Source: a virus
DNA: 64,000 bases
Strand: one strand, 5' to 3'
Virus record (IMG/VR): IMGVR_UViG_3300043446_002680
Location: 1-64,000 of that record
The translations under genes and the position numbers were made by a program. How positions within the stretch are numbered: the stretch's first letter is position 1; each line of letters opens with the position of its first letter. The notes below the pieces were generated by a model. The model was given only the letters and a program-made list of their open reading frames with translations. It was not told the origin of the DNA and made no database searches. Positions 1 through 6,412 of this stretch are shown here, piece after piece.

Positions 1-472
1 TGGCTCCTGTGGCACCAACTTGACTTAGATTTAAGGGCTGTACCCATTGACTGCTGGACCCATCATTGATATAGATATATTCCAACAATGTTTCTGAATT
101 TAACCAACGTGCACCTGAAACCGGTGACACCGGCGCTGCATTGGCATAGGCAAAGGATCCTGCACCTGTGGCTCCTGCTGGCCCTGTGGCACCTGTGGCA
201 CCGTTCGAACCTGCGCCACCTGGTGATCCAGCTGGACCCGTAGCACCTGTGGCACCCAAGGCACCACCGCCGGCTATGACAGTGCCCACTGGCAGTACCA
301 CAGCGTTGCCCGAGGCCGTGATGGTGGCTCCGCCCAGTATTAAACTGTTTCCGGATAAGTAAAGGTCGCGAAATCTAGCAGTGGTGGTACCTAGGTCGTA
401 GGCAACATTGGCCTCAGGTACTATGTTGTCATTTACTGCAACGGCTCGTGCTGGTAGTCTTTGTATGCTCAT
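1..472 (-). CDS. Collagen-like tail fibre protein, 5' part (runs off the left edge)
   Basis: An open frame starts at ATG 470-472 and continues past base 1 without a stop (157 codons visible). The N-terminal 60 residues are a typical phage fibre head containing VAYDLGTTTARFRDLYLSG, a module used to attach fibres and decorated tail proteins. It is followed by Gly-X-Y repeats of the [10 protein letters not shown] kind and then a segment reading ARWLNSETLLEYIYINDGS. Such proteins are trimeric virion surface fibres or adhesins. A late-type octamer CATAAATA at 501-508 and a perfect 12-bp hairpin (474-502) lie immediately upstream. The assignment as a virion fibre is strong; its exact position on the particle cannot be told. 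Confidence 0.8.
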   Translation of the reverse strand, partial: MSIQRLPARAVAVNDNIVPEANVAYDLGTTTARFRDLYLSGNSLILGGATITASGNAVVLPVGTVIAGGGALGATGATGPAGSPGGAGSNGATGATGPAGATGAGSFAYANAAPVSPVSGARWLNSETLLEYIYINDGSSSQWVQPLNLSQVGATGA

Positions 473-473
473 G

Positions 474-502
474 TAAGTGTAATTCTGGCAGAATTACACT
501 TA
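474..502 (-). promoter_or_regulatory. Perfect 12-bp hairpin in the leader of the fibre gene
   Basis: TAAGTGTAATTC (474-485) is the exact reverse complement of GAATTACACTTA (491-502), with a 5-base loop. On the minus strand it lies between a late octamer (501-508) and the ATG at 472, so it would form the very 5' end of the fibre message. It lacks a U-tract, which argues against a simple terminator of the upstream oxygenase gene. Confidence 0.6.
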
Positions 503-508
503 TTTATG
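501..508 (-). promoter_or_regulatory. T4-like late promoter octamer (CATAAATA)
   Basis: CATAAATA on the minus strand, one base from the T4 late consensus TATAAATA, placed about 30 bases before the start of the collagen-like fibre gene. Similar octamers precede other structural genes of the window. Confidence 0.45.
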
Positions 509-512
509 GTAC

Positions 513-1124
513 CTATGCTTTGAGATGCAGCAGAGTCAACTCATATTCGCCGCCCATGTCACCCACAGGAAAGGTATTAAAACTGAGACTTATTCTGGTT
601 TCAGCATCTTCAGGCAAGGCTTCCACCATGTGTGACAAGTGACTGGGAAACAACAACAAGCAGTTTTGTCTGGCTTCCAACCACCATGATTCCGAATTAT
701 AAGCATTGAAATCACCAGCAGGAATCTTTAGTGTCTTGTGTGGTTCATGAAAAAAGAATATGCGATCGTGGTCATCTCGTGATCTAACATAAAACACACC
801 GGATATTAAACTGTTTGGGTGTGTGTGCTTGTGATGATACTGGCGTCCTTGAGTATGATTGGTCCAACTCTGTGTGATACGCAGTCGTAGATCTGCATTG
901 GCAGGACTGTAGACTTCTTTGAAAAAATGATCAACCTGAGCCTGTACCCAGGTACGAAAACGACGCATGGGTGGCTGATCCAGCACTGTGGTGACTTTAC
1001 TGGTGGTGTTGCCACGATTGGGTCGCTGTGGTTGTTCACTGAGAAACTGCAATTCTCGTGCAGACAAAGATCGATCTAGATCATAGATGCCTACTGGGGT
1101 AGGAAATAAACCCAGTATACGCAC
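513..1124 (-). CDS. 2OG-Fe(II) oxygenase, TIGR02466-like
   Basis: A 203-residue protein of the 2-oxoglutarate/iron-dependent oxygenase family common in aquatic T4-like phages. The metal site is visible as HHKHTHPNSLISGVFYV (about residues 97-113), a second histidine in FPSHLSHMVEAL, and the C-terminal RISLSFNTFP strand carrying the arginine expected to bind 2-oxoglutarate. The start is GTG at 1122-1124, overlapping the TAG of the omega-like gene by one base, which implies translational coupling. The substrate is unknown; in phages such enzymes have been proposed to modify proteins or bases. It is one of three oxygenases in this 5-kb block, and they are not close copies of each other. Confidence 0.85.
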   Translation of the reverse strand: MRILGLFPTPVGIYDLDRSLSARELQFLSEQPQRPNRGNTTSKVTTVLDQPPMRRFRTWVQAQVDHFFKEVYSPANADLRLRITQSWTNHTQGRQYHHKHTHPNSLISGVFYVRSRDDHDRIFFFHEPHKTLKIPAGDFNAYNSESWWLEARQNCLLLFPSHLSHMVEALPEDAETRISLSFNTFPVGDMGGEYELTLLHLKA

Positions 1125-1345
1125 TATCTGCGTCCTACTCGTCGTAGTACTTCGCGTGTGACCAGCCCTTGTTGTATTTCAGCCAGGGCTATGACTGTGT
1201 TTTTCACTGGTAAATCAATAAGTGGGGGGCGGCCTCGACTGAGTTCTCGGGCTCGATAGGCAGCCATGAGTACAAGGTCGAACTTGTTACCGGCTTGCTG
1301 TGCACATCTTTGGATGTCTATCTTGGTTGATTGTGATGGTTTCAT
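1124..1345 (-). CDS. RNA polymerase omega-subunit-like protein
   Basis: Seventy-three residues from ATG 1343-1345. The sequence NKFDLVLMAAYRARELSRG, then NTVIALAEIQQGLV, follows the bacterial omega (RpoZ) fold signature NRFxLVLxAxxRARQLxxG and VVAALREIAxG, in the right order and spacing. Omega binds the beta' subunit of host RNA polymerase, aiding its assembly and, in many bacteria, sensing ppGpp. The frame stays open upstream to 1426, but that would read through a tRNA, so the first ATG after the tRNA is chosen. Phage omega homologues are uncommon; a role in host polymerase takeover is inference. Confidence 0.8.
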   Translation of the reverse strand: MKPSQSTKIDIQRCAQQAGNKFDLVLMAAYRARELSRGRPPLIDLPVKNTVIALAEIQQGLVTREVLRRVGRR

Positions 1346-1365
1346 TTTTCTTATTCTTATGATGA

Positions 1366-1441
1366 TGGAGCGAAAGACGAGTCTCGAACTCGCAACATCT
1401 TGCTTGGAAGGCAAGTGCTCTACCAATTGAGCTACTTTCGC
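1366..1441 (-). tRNA. tRNA-Gly(UCC)
   Basis: Full cloverleaf on the minus strand: acceptor GCGAAAG/CTTTCGC, anticodon loop CTTCCAA between CTTGC and GCAAG, T-loop TTCGAGA, encoded CCA. Confidence 0.95.
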
Positions 1442-1442
1442 T

Positions 1443-1516
1443 TGGTTCCTCCTAACTGAATCGAACAGATGATTTCGGGTTACAAAGCCGATGTTATACC
1501 ATTTAACTAAGGAGGA
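1443..1516 (-). tRNA. tRNA-Thr(UGU), copy 1
   Basis: Acceptor TCCTCCT/AGGAGGA, anticodon loop TTTGTAA, T-arm with TTCGATT, encoded CCA. One C:C mismatch at the base of the anticodon stem. Separated from tRNA-Gly(UCC) by one base, so probably one transcript. Confidence 0.88.
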
Positions 1517-1534
1517 CTAGTACAGCATTCATCT

Positions 1535-1563
1535 ATTGTATATTATGTTTTGTTCCTTGTCAA
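1535..1563 (-). promoter_or_regulatory. Sigma70-type promoter for tRNA-Thr, tRNA-Gly and the omega-like gene
   Basis: TTGACA (1558-1563), 17-base spacer, TACAAT (1535-1540) on the minus strand. Transcription would enter the two tRNAs and continue into the omega-like and oxygenase genes. Confidence 0.75.
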
Positions 1564-1567
1564 CTTA

Positions 1568-1771
1568 TCATAGTCCCATGGTTTTTCTAATGATGTCTCC
1601 GATGTCTTCATGAGCAGGACTGTAAGCAGTGGCTATTTGTGCACACTGCTCTACTATGTCTGTGTACACAGCAGCATGCATGGCCTCACGCGGAATCACA
1701 TTGCTATGTTGAACACTGAGCCGATCATAGACTCTCTGAAAGGTAATTTCGCTCAGCTTAGTCTGCACCAT
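1568..1771 (-). CDS. Conserved-looking phage protein, unknown function (67 aa)
   Basis: Sixty-seven residues from ATG 1769-1771, overlapping the 3' end of the next upstream gene by 14 bases, the close packing typical of this region. The sequence is mixed alpha-helical in character with no recognisable motif, signal peptide or membrane segment. It is probably cotranscribed with the dCMP deaminase group. I do not recognise the family. Confidence 0.55.
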   Translation of the reverse strand: MVQTKLSEITFQRVYDRLSVQHSNVIPREAMHAAVYTDIVEQCAQIATAYSPAHEDIGDIIRKTMGL

Positions 1772-2171
1772 GCCATTCCTCCCCGGTGTCTTGGTTAGTC
1801 AATTTCAGTGGTCCAAATATCCAATATTCGGTTTCATCAAGCTGCCAGCCGTCCTCTTCGAGTCCTTCGAAATAGTCTTCGTCCCAGAGTGCCTGAACAC
1901 GTTCCTGTTCCTCTTCATCCATGTCTTTGGGCCAGGTCCACTCGACCCAGTTGCCATCGATCATTTCCTGCATTTCCCAGTCTTGGTCTTGACTGTCTTG
2001 TTCCCAGCCATCGGGATTGTCTAGATCAATGTCGGGACGTTCGTCGCTTTCACAGGTCCATGTGCCCCAACGAAAGCCTTCTTCCTTGATCACAGTGACA
2101 CCATCCTTGATCCAAAACTGTCGTTCCACTGCTGACTTCTTGTGATAATTGGTGATTTGCCATACTGCCAT
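1758..2171 (-). CDS. Acidic, Trp-rich phage protein, unknown function (137 aa)
   Basis: A 137-residue protein of strongly acidic composition with many tryptophans (for example WQITNYHKK near the start and GNWVEWTWPKDMDEEEQERV in the middle). No catalytic motif is visible. The composition, with repeated W and D/E, resembles small phage proteins that mimic nucleic acid or bind host proteins, but this is only a compositional remark. It sits one base downstream of the dCMP deaminase gene in the same direction, so it probably shares its message. Confidence 0.65.
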   Translation of the reverse strand: MAVWQITNYHKKSAVERQFWIKDGVTVIKEEGFRWGTWTCESDERPDIDLDNPDGWEQDSQDQDWEMQEMIDGNWVEWTWPKDMDEEEQERVQALWDEDYFEGLEEDGWQLDETEYWIFGPLKLTNQDTGEEWHGAD

Positions 2172-2172
2172 G

Positions 2173-2604
2173 CTATTCTCCGGTTTGTGTTACAGTGATA
2201 CCGCTTTGTGTTAAAAATCTAATGCCAGCATCTGAACGATACTGTTGACCATAGTATACACGATTTATGCCAGACTGGTAAATCAATTTGGCACATTCCA
2301 AGCAAGGACTGTGTGTGATAAACAGATCTGCGTCTTGCCCACTGTCGTTGCTGCGAGCTAGCTTGGCGATGGCATTGGACTCGGCATGCAAGACTTCGGG
2401 TCTGGTCTGTAGTTCTGCAATGCCATCATGCCAATGTTCGTACTCACAATTATTGTCCCAGCCCGCAGGCATGCCATTATAACCCATGCTAATGATTCGG
2501 TCCTGTTTAACAATCACAGCACCAACCTGCAGCCTACGTGCTGAACTTAGTTCAGAAACACGCAGAGCTATGTCCGAATATAAACTCACAAACTTAGATT
2601 TCAC
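2173..2604 (-). CDS. cd: dCMP deaminase
   Basis: A 143-residue zinc-dependent deoxycytidylate deaminase converting dCMP to dUMP for thymidylate synthesis, a standard T4-like nucleotide-pool enzyme. The zinc/catalytic signature is HAE (residues 73-75) followed by PCLEC (100-104). The N-terminal RRLQVGAVIVKQDRIISMGY and NGMPAG are also characteristic of this family. The start is GTG at 2602-2604, overlapping the upstream gene by 11 bases. Length is normal, although the allosteric insert of the larger T4 enzyme is reduced. It complements the ribonucleotide reductase at 24849-28285. Confidence 0.93.
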   Translation of the reverse strand: MKSKFVSLYSDIALRVSELSSARRLQVGAVIVKQDRIISMGYNGMPAGWDNNCEYEHWHDGIAELQTRPEVLHAESNAIAKLARSNDSGQDADLFITHSPCLECAKLIYQSGINRVYYGQQYRSDAGIRFLTQSGITVTQTGE

Positions 2605-2854
2605 GTTGTCTCAACCTAACATTCAGCACAAAGTTTTCCAAAACCAACTTGCTCATGGTAGCCAGCATGGCCAATGCACGATCGTGTTCTGACAATACCA
2701 GCCATGACCGTGCATACTGATCTATCATGCTGCTGACTATGACTCGGGTAGCTGCTGATTCATCTATGCTGAGATCGGCCCAGTCAATGGGATCTTCACG
2801 CTCAACTTCCTGCATGAGCTCGATGACTGTGTCTAGATCAATCGGTGTCATCAA
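2594..2854 (-). CDS. Small helical phage protein, unknown function (86 aa)
   Basis: Eighty-six residues, mostly helical and leucine-rich (IDLDTVIELMQEVEREDPID at the start, then MLATMSKLVLENFVLNVRLR near the end). It overlaps both neighbours (17 and 11 bases), consistent with a coupled operon with the zinc-ribbon protein and dCMP deaminase. No recognised domain. Confidence 0.6.
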   Translation of the reverse strand: MMTPIDLDTVIELMQEVEREDPIDWADLSIDESAATRVIVSSMIDQYARSWLVLSEHDRALAMLATMSKLVLENFVLNVRLRQREI

Positions 2855-3053
2855 CGGCCTTCCAACGACCTATAGGGCAATTCATGTTGCGAAACCTTAC
2901 CTTGGCTGGCATAAAGCAACCACACTTGCCGCAGAGATACATGCGATAATGCTCACACTCTCTACAGATAGCATATCTAACCTTGGCAAAATGCTCAAGG
3001 TTTTCGATGTCAACTGGAGCAGCATTTGGTTCTCGTTCATATTCTTGTGACAT
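2838..3053 (-). CDS. Small zinc-ribbon-like protein (71 aa)
   Basis: Seventy-one residues starting at ATG 3051-3053. The core CRECEHYRMYLCGKCGCFMP followed by NMNCPIGRW has five or six cysteines and a histidine arranged as a zinc ribbon, a small family frequent in aquatic T4-like phages. It probably binds one zinc ion and a nucleic acid or protein partner; the function is not established. The frame is open upstream to 3110, but that part lies inside tRNA-Leu, so the first ATG beyond the tRNA is taken. Confidence 0.75.
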   Translation of the reverse strand: MSQEYEREPNAAPVDIENLEHFAKVRYAICRECEHYRMYLCGKCGCFMPAKVRFRNMNCPIGRWKAVDDTD

Positions 3054-3068
3054 ATCGATCCTTATACT

Positions 3069-3152
3069 TGGTGCCCTGAGAGGGACTCGAACCCCCACGC
3101 ACTCTGGCACTTGCTCCTAAGGCAAGCGTGTCTACCATTTCACCACCAGGGC
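3069..3152 (-). tRNA. tRNA-Leu(UAG)
   Basis: Type II tRNA with a long variable arm. Acceptor GCCCTGG/TCAGGGC, anticodon loop CTTAGGA, T-loop TTCGAGT, encoded CCA. It is the only leucine tRNA seen in the window. Confidence 0.95.
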
Positions 3153-3194
3153 TTGATGCGGGTAGTTGAGATCCAACCAGCCGCAGCGGATACA

Positions 3195-3223
3195 ATTATA
3201 TATGTGCATGTGTAGGCAGTCAA
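3195..3223 (-). promoter_or_regulatory. Sigma70-type promoter for tRNA-Leu and downstream genes
   Basis: TTGACT (3218-3223), 17 bases, TATAAT (3195-3200) on the minus strand, 40 bases upstream of tRNA-Leu. Confidence 0.75.
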
Positions 3224-3234
3224 CAAATTTTCAC

Positions 3235-3831
3235 TCACTTGAAACTGGGTCCCACTGCCCAGCTGACCAGGCTGTGTCTGGTACCTGCGGTAACTGGTGT
3301 GACTTCATGCACCTGATAGCCGGGAAATACCACAATGCTGCCTTGATCTCTGGGCGCAGTGTCCCAGAGATTGCCATAGCGCAGTAGACGCAGATCACCA
3401 CCTTGATAGTCTTCATCTGCTGACAACTGCACACTGATGCCTAGTTTACGCTGTGAGTCTGGGTCAGGCCTCATGTCCATGTGTGCACAATAAAAATCAC
3501 CCACTGGATCATATCTAGCATACTGTATGCACTCCATAAACCTGATGTCAAACTGCCAGAAATCTAGATTTATTCTGCGAATCACAGACTCTAGTCGTTG
3601 AAACAACCAAGCAGTTTCCGTGTCCTGGGGATCGAAAAAACTCACCGTGGTCTGTCGCACACTGGCATCTACTGTGCGTTCTGCACCCAAAGTGGCTTGT
3701 ATACTCTGCAACTTGTTGGCTTGACTAGAGATTAATTCGCACTCGGTACGAGTAAAGTAAGCCAGCTGATAAGCCCAGGGACTGTCAGTGCCGGTGCGTA
3801 TGGGCCAAGCATATTTGGGATCAGGCTGCAT
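3235..3831 (-). CDS. 2OG-Fe(II) oxygenase, prolyl-4-hydroxylase/PKHD-like
   Basis: A 198-residue double-stranded beta-helix oxygenase. The iron ligands appear as HMD (in FYCAHMDMRPDPD) and the distal histidine in VVFPGYQVHEVTPV; RHSLVSW supplies the 2-oxoglutarate-binding arginine. YQGGDLRLL is the conserved strand between them. The layout is that of the PKHD or PiuC-like hydroxylases. Its start overlaps the 3' end of the deformylase gene by 11 bases, so the two are likely cotranslated. The substrate is unknown. Confidence 0.85.
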   Translation of the reverse strand: MQPDPKYAWPIRTGTDSPWAYQLAYFTRTECELISSQANKLQSIQATLGAERTVDASVRQTTVSFFDPQDTETAWLFQRLESVIRRINLDFWQFDIRFMECIQYARYDPVGDFYCAHMDMRPDPDSQRKLGISVQLSADEDYQGGDLRLLRYGNLWDTAPRDQGSIVVFPGYQVHEVTPVTAGTRHSLVSWAVGPSFK

Positions 3832-4255
3832 GCTGATCTCGTTGATGCATGGTCATGCCCGACAAATGATCCAGTTCATGCTGAAAACATCTAGCAGCCA
3901 AGCCTGACAATTCTCTGGTCTGGTAGTGGCCACTGGAATTGGCAAATCGCACAGTGATTTGTGCGTGTCTGGCAACCATGCAGAATTCACCAGGAAAACT
4001 CAAGCAGCCTTCGCGACTGATCACAGTTTCTTCACTGTGTTGAACAATCTCAGGATCAAAGCAGTGAAAAAATTCACCGTCTACGTACATGACAAACAGC
4101 CTGATGTTTTCGCCAACTTGATTGGCAGCTAGACCAATGCCGTTCTCTCGCAGCATGGTCTGTATCATACGCTGCGCCAGTCTGAGATTGGCTAGGCTAC
4201 GAGCGAAGTCTGGGCGAACGCAGGGTTCATATAGGTGTTGTTGATCTAGTTGCAT
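3821..4255 (-). CDS. def: Peptide deformylase
   Basis: A 144-residue enzyme that removes the formyl group from the N-terminal methionine of nascent proteins at the ribosome. All three deformylase motifs are present: GIGLAANQ (39-46), EGCLS (82-86) and HELDH (126-130), which give the metal ligands Cys84, His126 and His130 and the catalytic Glu127. It is shorter than cellular enzymes because it lacks a C-terminal extension, as in other phage deformylases. The start is ATG 4253-4255, since the longer frame would read through tRNA-Gly(GCC). It fits with the probable initiator tRNA and release-factor-like gene found nearby. Confidence 0.93.
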   Translation of the reverse strand: MQLDQQHLYEPCVRPDFARSLANLRLAQRMIQTMLRENGIGLAANQVGENIRLFVMYVDGEFFHCFDPEIVQHSEETVISREGCLSFPGEFCMVARHAQITVRFANSSGHYQTRELSGLAARCFQHELDHLSGMTMHQRDQHAA

Positions 4256-4265
4256 AATATTAGGG

Positions 4266-4340
4266 TGGAGCGGGTAGTCGGATTCGAACCGACGACATTT
4301 TCCTTGGCAAGGAAACATTCTTCCCCTGAATTATACCCGC
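4266..4340 (-). tRNA. tRNA-Gly(GCC)
   Basis: Acceptor GCGGGTA/TACCCGC, anticodon loop TTGCCAA, T-loop TTCGAAT, encoded CCA. Confidence 0.95.
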
Positions 4341-4353
4341 ATTTTACTACTTA

Positions 4354-4923
4354 TCAGAAAGCCCAGCTGACAAATGTTAATCTTGTGCCGCGAGTCACTG
4401 GCTTAACACCATGTGGATACATGAACACACTGGGAAAAACCAGTATAGATCCCAGGGGTAGGTCAATCACAGTATCCTCGTACATGACAAATTCACCGCC
4501 GCGATAATCATCGTTGACACTGCCCACCATGCTGAGTATGGGAATACCACGTCGCTGTCCATCGAATAGACTGTGTATGTGATCTACGTGTTTGTGCATC
4601 TGTGTGCCTACTTCGTATCTGTTGAATCTTGGCCCACTGAATCCCTGCACAGCACCGAACCAAGCATTGTAGTCACGCATGTCTTGGTTGATATACTGCA
4701 AAAATATATCACGCATGTGGTTTCTTAGAGTGTTTACTTCTTCAAATTGATCAAAGCTGACCATGAGCTCGTCGGCGTGTCTAACAGATTGATTTCTTAT
4801 GGCATCATAAAAGGTATGAGTTTGCCAACTACAGCGACGCAGTCTACGCTTGATCACTCGACATAATTCAGGATCAAGCACTTGATTGTAGACCTTAACA
4901 AAATCATTGACGTTGGTAAACAT
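4354..4923 (-). CDS. 2OG-Fe(II) oxygenase, third member
   Basis: A 189-residue oxygenase with iron ligands in MHKHVDHIHSLF (H-x-D) and YPHGVKPVTRGTRLTFVSW, which supplies the distal histidine and the 2-oxoglutarate-binding arginine. DDYRGGEFVMYED is the typical central strand. It is related to the prolyl hydroxylase group but diverged from the other two oxygenases of this block. It lies between two tRNA genes, so it is probably transcribed together with them. Confidence 0.85.
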   Translation of the reverse strand: MFTNVNDFVKVYNQVLDPELCRVIKRRLRRCSWQTHTFYDAIRNQSVRHADELMVSFDQFEEVNTLRNHMRDIFLQYINQDMRDYNAWFGAVQGFSGPRFNRYEVGTQMHKHVDHIHSLFDGQRRGIPILSMVGSVNDDYRGGEFVMYEDTVIDLPLGSILVFPSVFMYPHGVKPVTRGTRLTFVSWAF

Positions 4924-4941
4924 TATATGTTCTCGTTGTCT

Positions 4942-5017
4942 TGGTCTCGGGTGAGGGTCACGATCCCCCGACCTCCTGCTCCCAAAGCAGGCATTCTCCC
5001 AACTGAACTAACCCGAG
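4942..5017 (-). tRNA. tRNA-Pro(UGG)
   Basis: Acceptor CTCGGGT/ACCCGAG, anticodon loop TTTGGGA between CCTGC and GCAGG, encoded CCA. The T-loop reads ATCGTGA instead of TTCRANY, a mild departure. Confidence 0.92.
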
Positions 5018-5025
5018 CGTGTCTG

Positions 5026-5432
5026 TTACTTATCTTGCAAAAAACTGGTGTCAAACAAATCAGGATCGTCTACTAACTGATCCGCAGTTACTTCTGTCCA
5101 CCGACCGTCAATCCGTACTTCGATCTTTATCCGACGCAGTTCCTGTTCCAGTCTGCGTTCGGCTTCTAGGAGTTCACCAGTTCTGCGTTGGTATTCCAAC
5201 TTAGCCCAACGCTGGAACCTGTCCGACTCAGCCATTTTACGAAATGCTTCTTGACGATTTTCAAGTTGGCTACGGCTTGCTTCTGAATAGCCATGAGCAC
5301 CACTTGGACGATGAGTACAATGAACAGCCGAGCTGGTCTTGTTTTTTTTTGACCTCCTGCACCGGTGCCCCGGGTATATGACCAATCTAGATCGTTGCGA
5401 GTGATACTGAATACAGGATCTTGTGTTTTCAT
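5026..5432 (-). CDS. Class I release-factor-like protein (GGQ domain), interrupted by a -1 frameshift at A9
   Basis: Two overlapping frames together spell one GGQ-domain protein of about 135 residues. The first frame (start ATG 5430-5432) gives SITRNDLDWSYTRGTGAGGQ then KK (GGQ at residues 26-28). The other frame continues as NKTSSAVHCTHRPSGAHGY and on to the stop at 5026. The join falls at nine adenines (minus strand, 5342-5350) directly after the GGQ codons; a -1 shift on AAA AAA restores the expected text exactly. GGQ proteins hydrolyse peptidyl-tRNA at the ribosome; the size and missing codon-recognition domain resemble ArfB/ICT1-type rescue factors. Programmed ribosomal or transcriptional slippage is possible, and so is a sequencing error in the homopolymer. 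Its promoter leaves almost no leader. Confidence 0.8.
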
Positions 5433-5441
5433 AATACAGCT

Positions 5442-5470
5442 ATTATACGATAAATTTCGCCTACAGTCAA
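5442..5470 (-). promoter_or_regulatory. Sigma70-type promoter for the release-factor-like gene
   Basis: TTGACT (5465-5470), 17 bases, TATAAT (5442-5447) on the minus strand. The predicted start of transcription lies 3 or 4 bases before the ATG at 5432, so the message would be almost leaderless. The -35 overlaps the stop of the upstream regulator gene. Confidence 0.75.
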
Positions 5471-5832
5471 CTGTTTAAGTCTAGATTTCTAATTAGGGCT
5501 TGGGCAAACTCAGCACAGCGAGTGAAATGTCTAAGTCCTTGATCAGTGACTGTGATGTTCTTTACTCTCATATCGTATTCACATGTAGCAATGGTCAAGA
5601 ATCCTGCTCGTCTCAAATTGTGTAGATGTTTGTGTATGGTAGCCGGACTACCTAAATCACTCTTGGCCATGACACTGAGCACAGTAGGACTCTGACCTCT
5701 GAGGTGTTCAAAGCCAACAGCATTGAGCACATCTTCTGAGCCTTTTGGTACCTGTGTAGGCAAGGTTTTTAGGACCGTGATCATAGCACAAAACCTAAAA
5801 TAAAATTCTACTAAGTCAGAGTCATGTTTCAT
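5467..5832 (-). CDS. Winged-helix (MarR-like) DNA-binding regulator
   Basis: A 121-residue protein with a winged-helix layout: a helical N-terminus, then SPTVLSVMAKSDLGSPATIH and KHLHNLRRAGFLTIA as the helix-turn-helix, and a wing reading RVKNITVTDQGLRHF. This is the order seen in MarR/PadR-type transcription factors. It probably regulates phage genes, perhaps from the divergent promoters between 5833 and 6075. It has its own sigma70-type promoter (5864-5892). The ligand and operator are unknown. Confidence 0.75.
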   Translation of the reverse strand: MKHDSDLVEFYFRFCAMITVLKTLPTQVPKGSEDVLNAVGFEHLRGQSPTVLSVMAKSDLGSPATIHKHLHNLRRAGFLTIATCEYDMRVKNITVTDQGLRHFTRCAEFAQALIRNLDLNS

Positions 5833-5863
5833 TTTGACAGTCTTTGGGTATCAACACAACTAT

Positions 5864-5892
5864 AATATACGATATACCAGTACTGCTGTCAA
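5864..5892 (-). promoter_or_regulatory. Sigma70-type promoter for the winged-helix regulator
   Basis: TTGACA (5887-5892), 17 bases, TATATT (5864-5869) on the minus strand, about 25 bases of leader before the ATG at 5832. The divergent gap up to 6075 also holds the short inverted repeat TAGTAC/GTACTA, a possible operator. Confidence 0.7.
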
Positions 5893-6075
5893 CTAACTAT
5901 TTCGAGTATCTAGCTCGAATCAGTATACTTCTCAATGAATACTGCGTACAATAGAACACTTATAGGAGTTAAAATTATTTTAAGTTGTAGTACCAACTGA
6001 AGTCTAGTCTGTACTAAACTACATCCAACAAAAGCCTTAATTCTGTTATATACTAATACATGTTGGGAGAATCGC

Positions 6076-6294
6076 ATGTTACCCGGACCTGAAGTTAAAA
6101 TTACCCTCACCCCACGCCAACAACAAATCCTAGACATCATAGTCACTCGCGGTGTTAGCAATAAAAACATCGCTCGTATGCTGCACATCAGCGAAAGCAC
6201 AGTAAAATTACACATGAGTTCAATCCTAAAGAAGTTCGGAGTACGCAATCGAACTCAATTAGCCTTATTTGCTAAAAGTTATACTCTAGTCTAG
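6076..6294 (+). CDS. LuxR-type (GerE) helix-turn-helix protein
   Basis: Seventy-two residues, essentially only the C-terminal DNA-binding domain of LuxR/NarL regulators: LTPRQQQILDIIVTRGVSNK then IARMLHISESTVKLHMSSIL and KKFGVRNRTQLA, matching the four-helix GerE fold. No receiver or ligand-binding domain is present, so DNA binding is not obviously switched by a signal. RBS GGGAG precedes the ATG. It is the first gene of the plus-strand block and may control it; TATACT at 6049-6054 is a possible -10 without a clear -35. Confidence 0.88.
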   Translation: MLPGPEVKITLTPRQQQILDIIVTRGVSNKNIARMLHISESTVKLHMSSILKKFGVRNRTQLALFAKSYTLV

Positions 6295-6340
6295 TCTAGA
6301 CTGAATGCGTGGTCAAAATAGCCTGATTTCTCTTTAAGTA

Positions 6341-6395
6341 TTTTATGAGAGCAGTAAAACATTAGCAGATGTTATCGATAACAACTCTCATAAAA
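6341..6395 (+). promoter_or_regulatory. Long hairpin with nested palindrome before the 6413 gene
   Basis: TTTTATGAGAG (6341-6351) is the exact reverse complement of CTCTCATAAAA (6385-6395). Inside the 33-base loop lies the perfect palindrome GTTATCGATAAC (6371-6382). The structure ends 17 bases before the ATG at 6413, just ahead of the RBS AAGGAGA. It could be an operator pair for the LuxR-type protein or a translation-control hairpin. Confidence 0.6.
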
Positions 6396-6412
6396 CCTTT
6401 AAGGAGAATGAT

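Noticed and set aside
168-362. Plus-strand Pro/Ala-rich frame
   Set aside because: It is the antisense reading of collagen-like Gly-X-Y repeats of the minus-strand fibre gene, as are several similar frames near 39843-40343 and 43801-44616.
1124-1426. Longer start for the omega-like gene
   Set aside because: The extra codons lie inside tRNA-Gly(UCC); the ATG at 1345 after the tRNA is used instead. The same reasoning shortens the deformylase, zinc-ribbon and HNH-adjacent frames.
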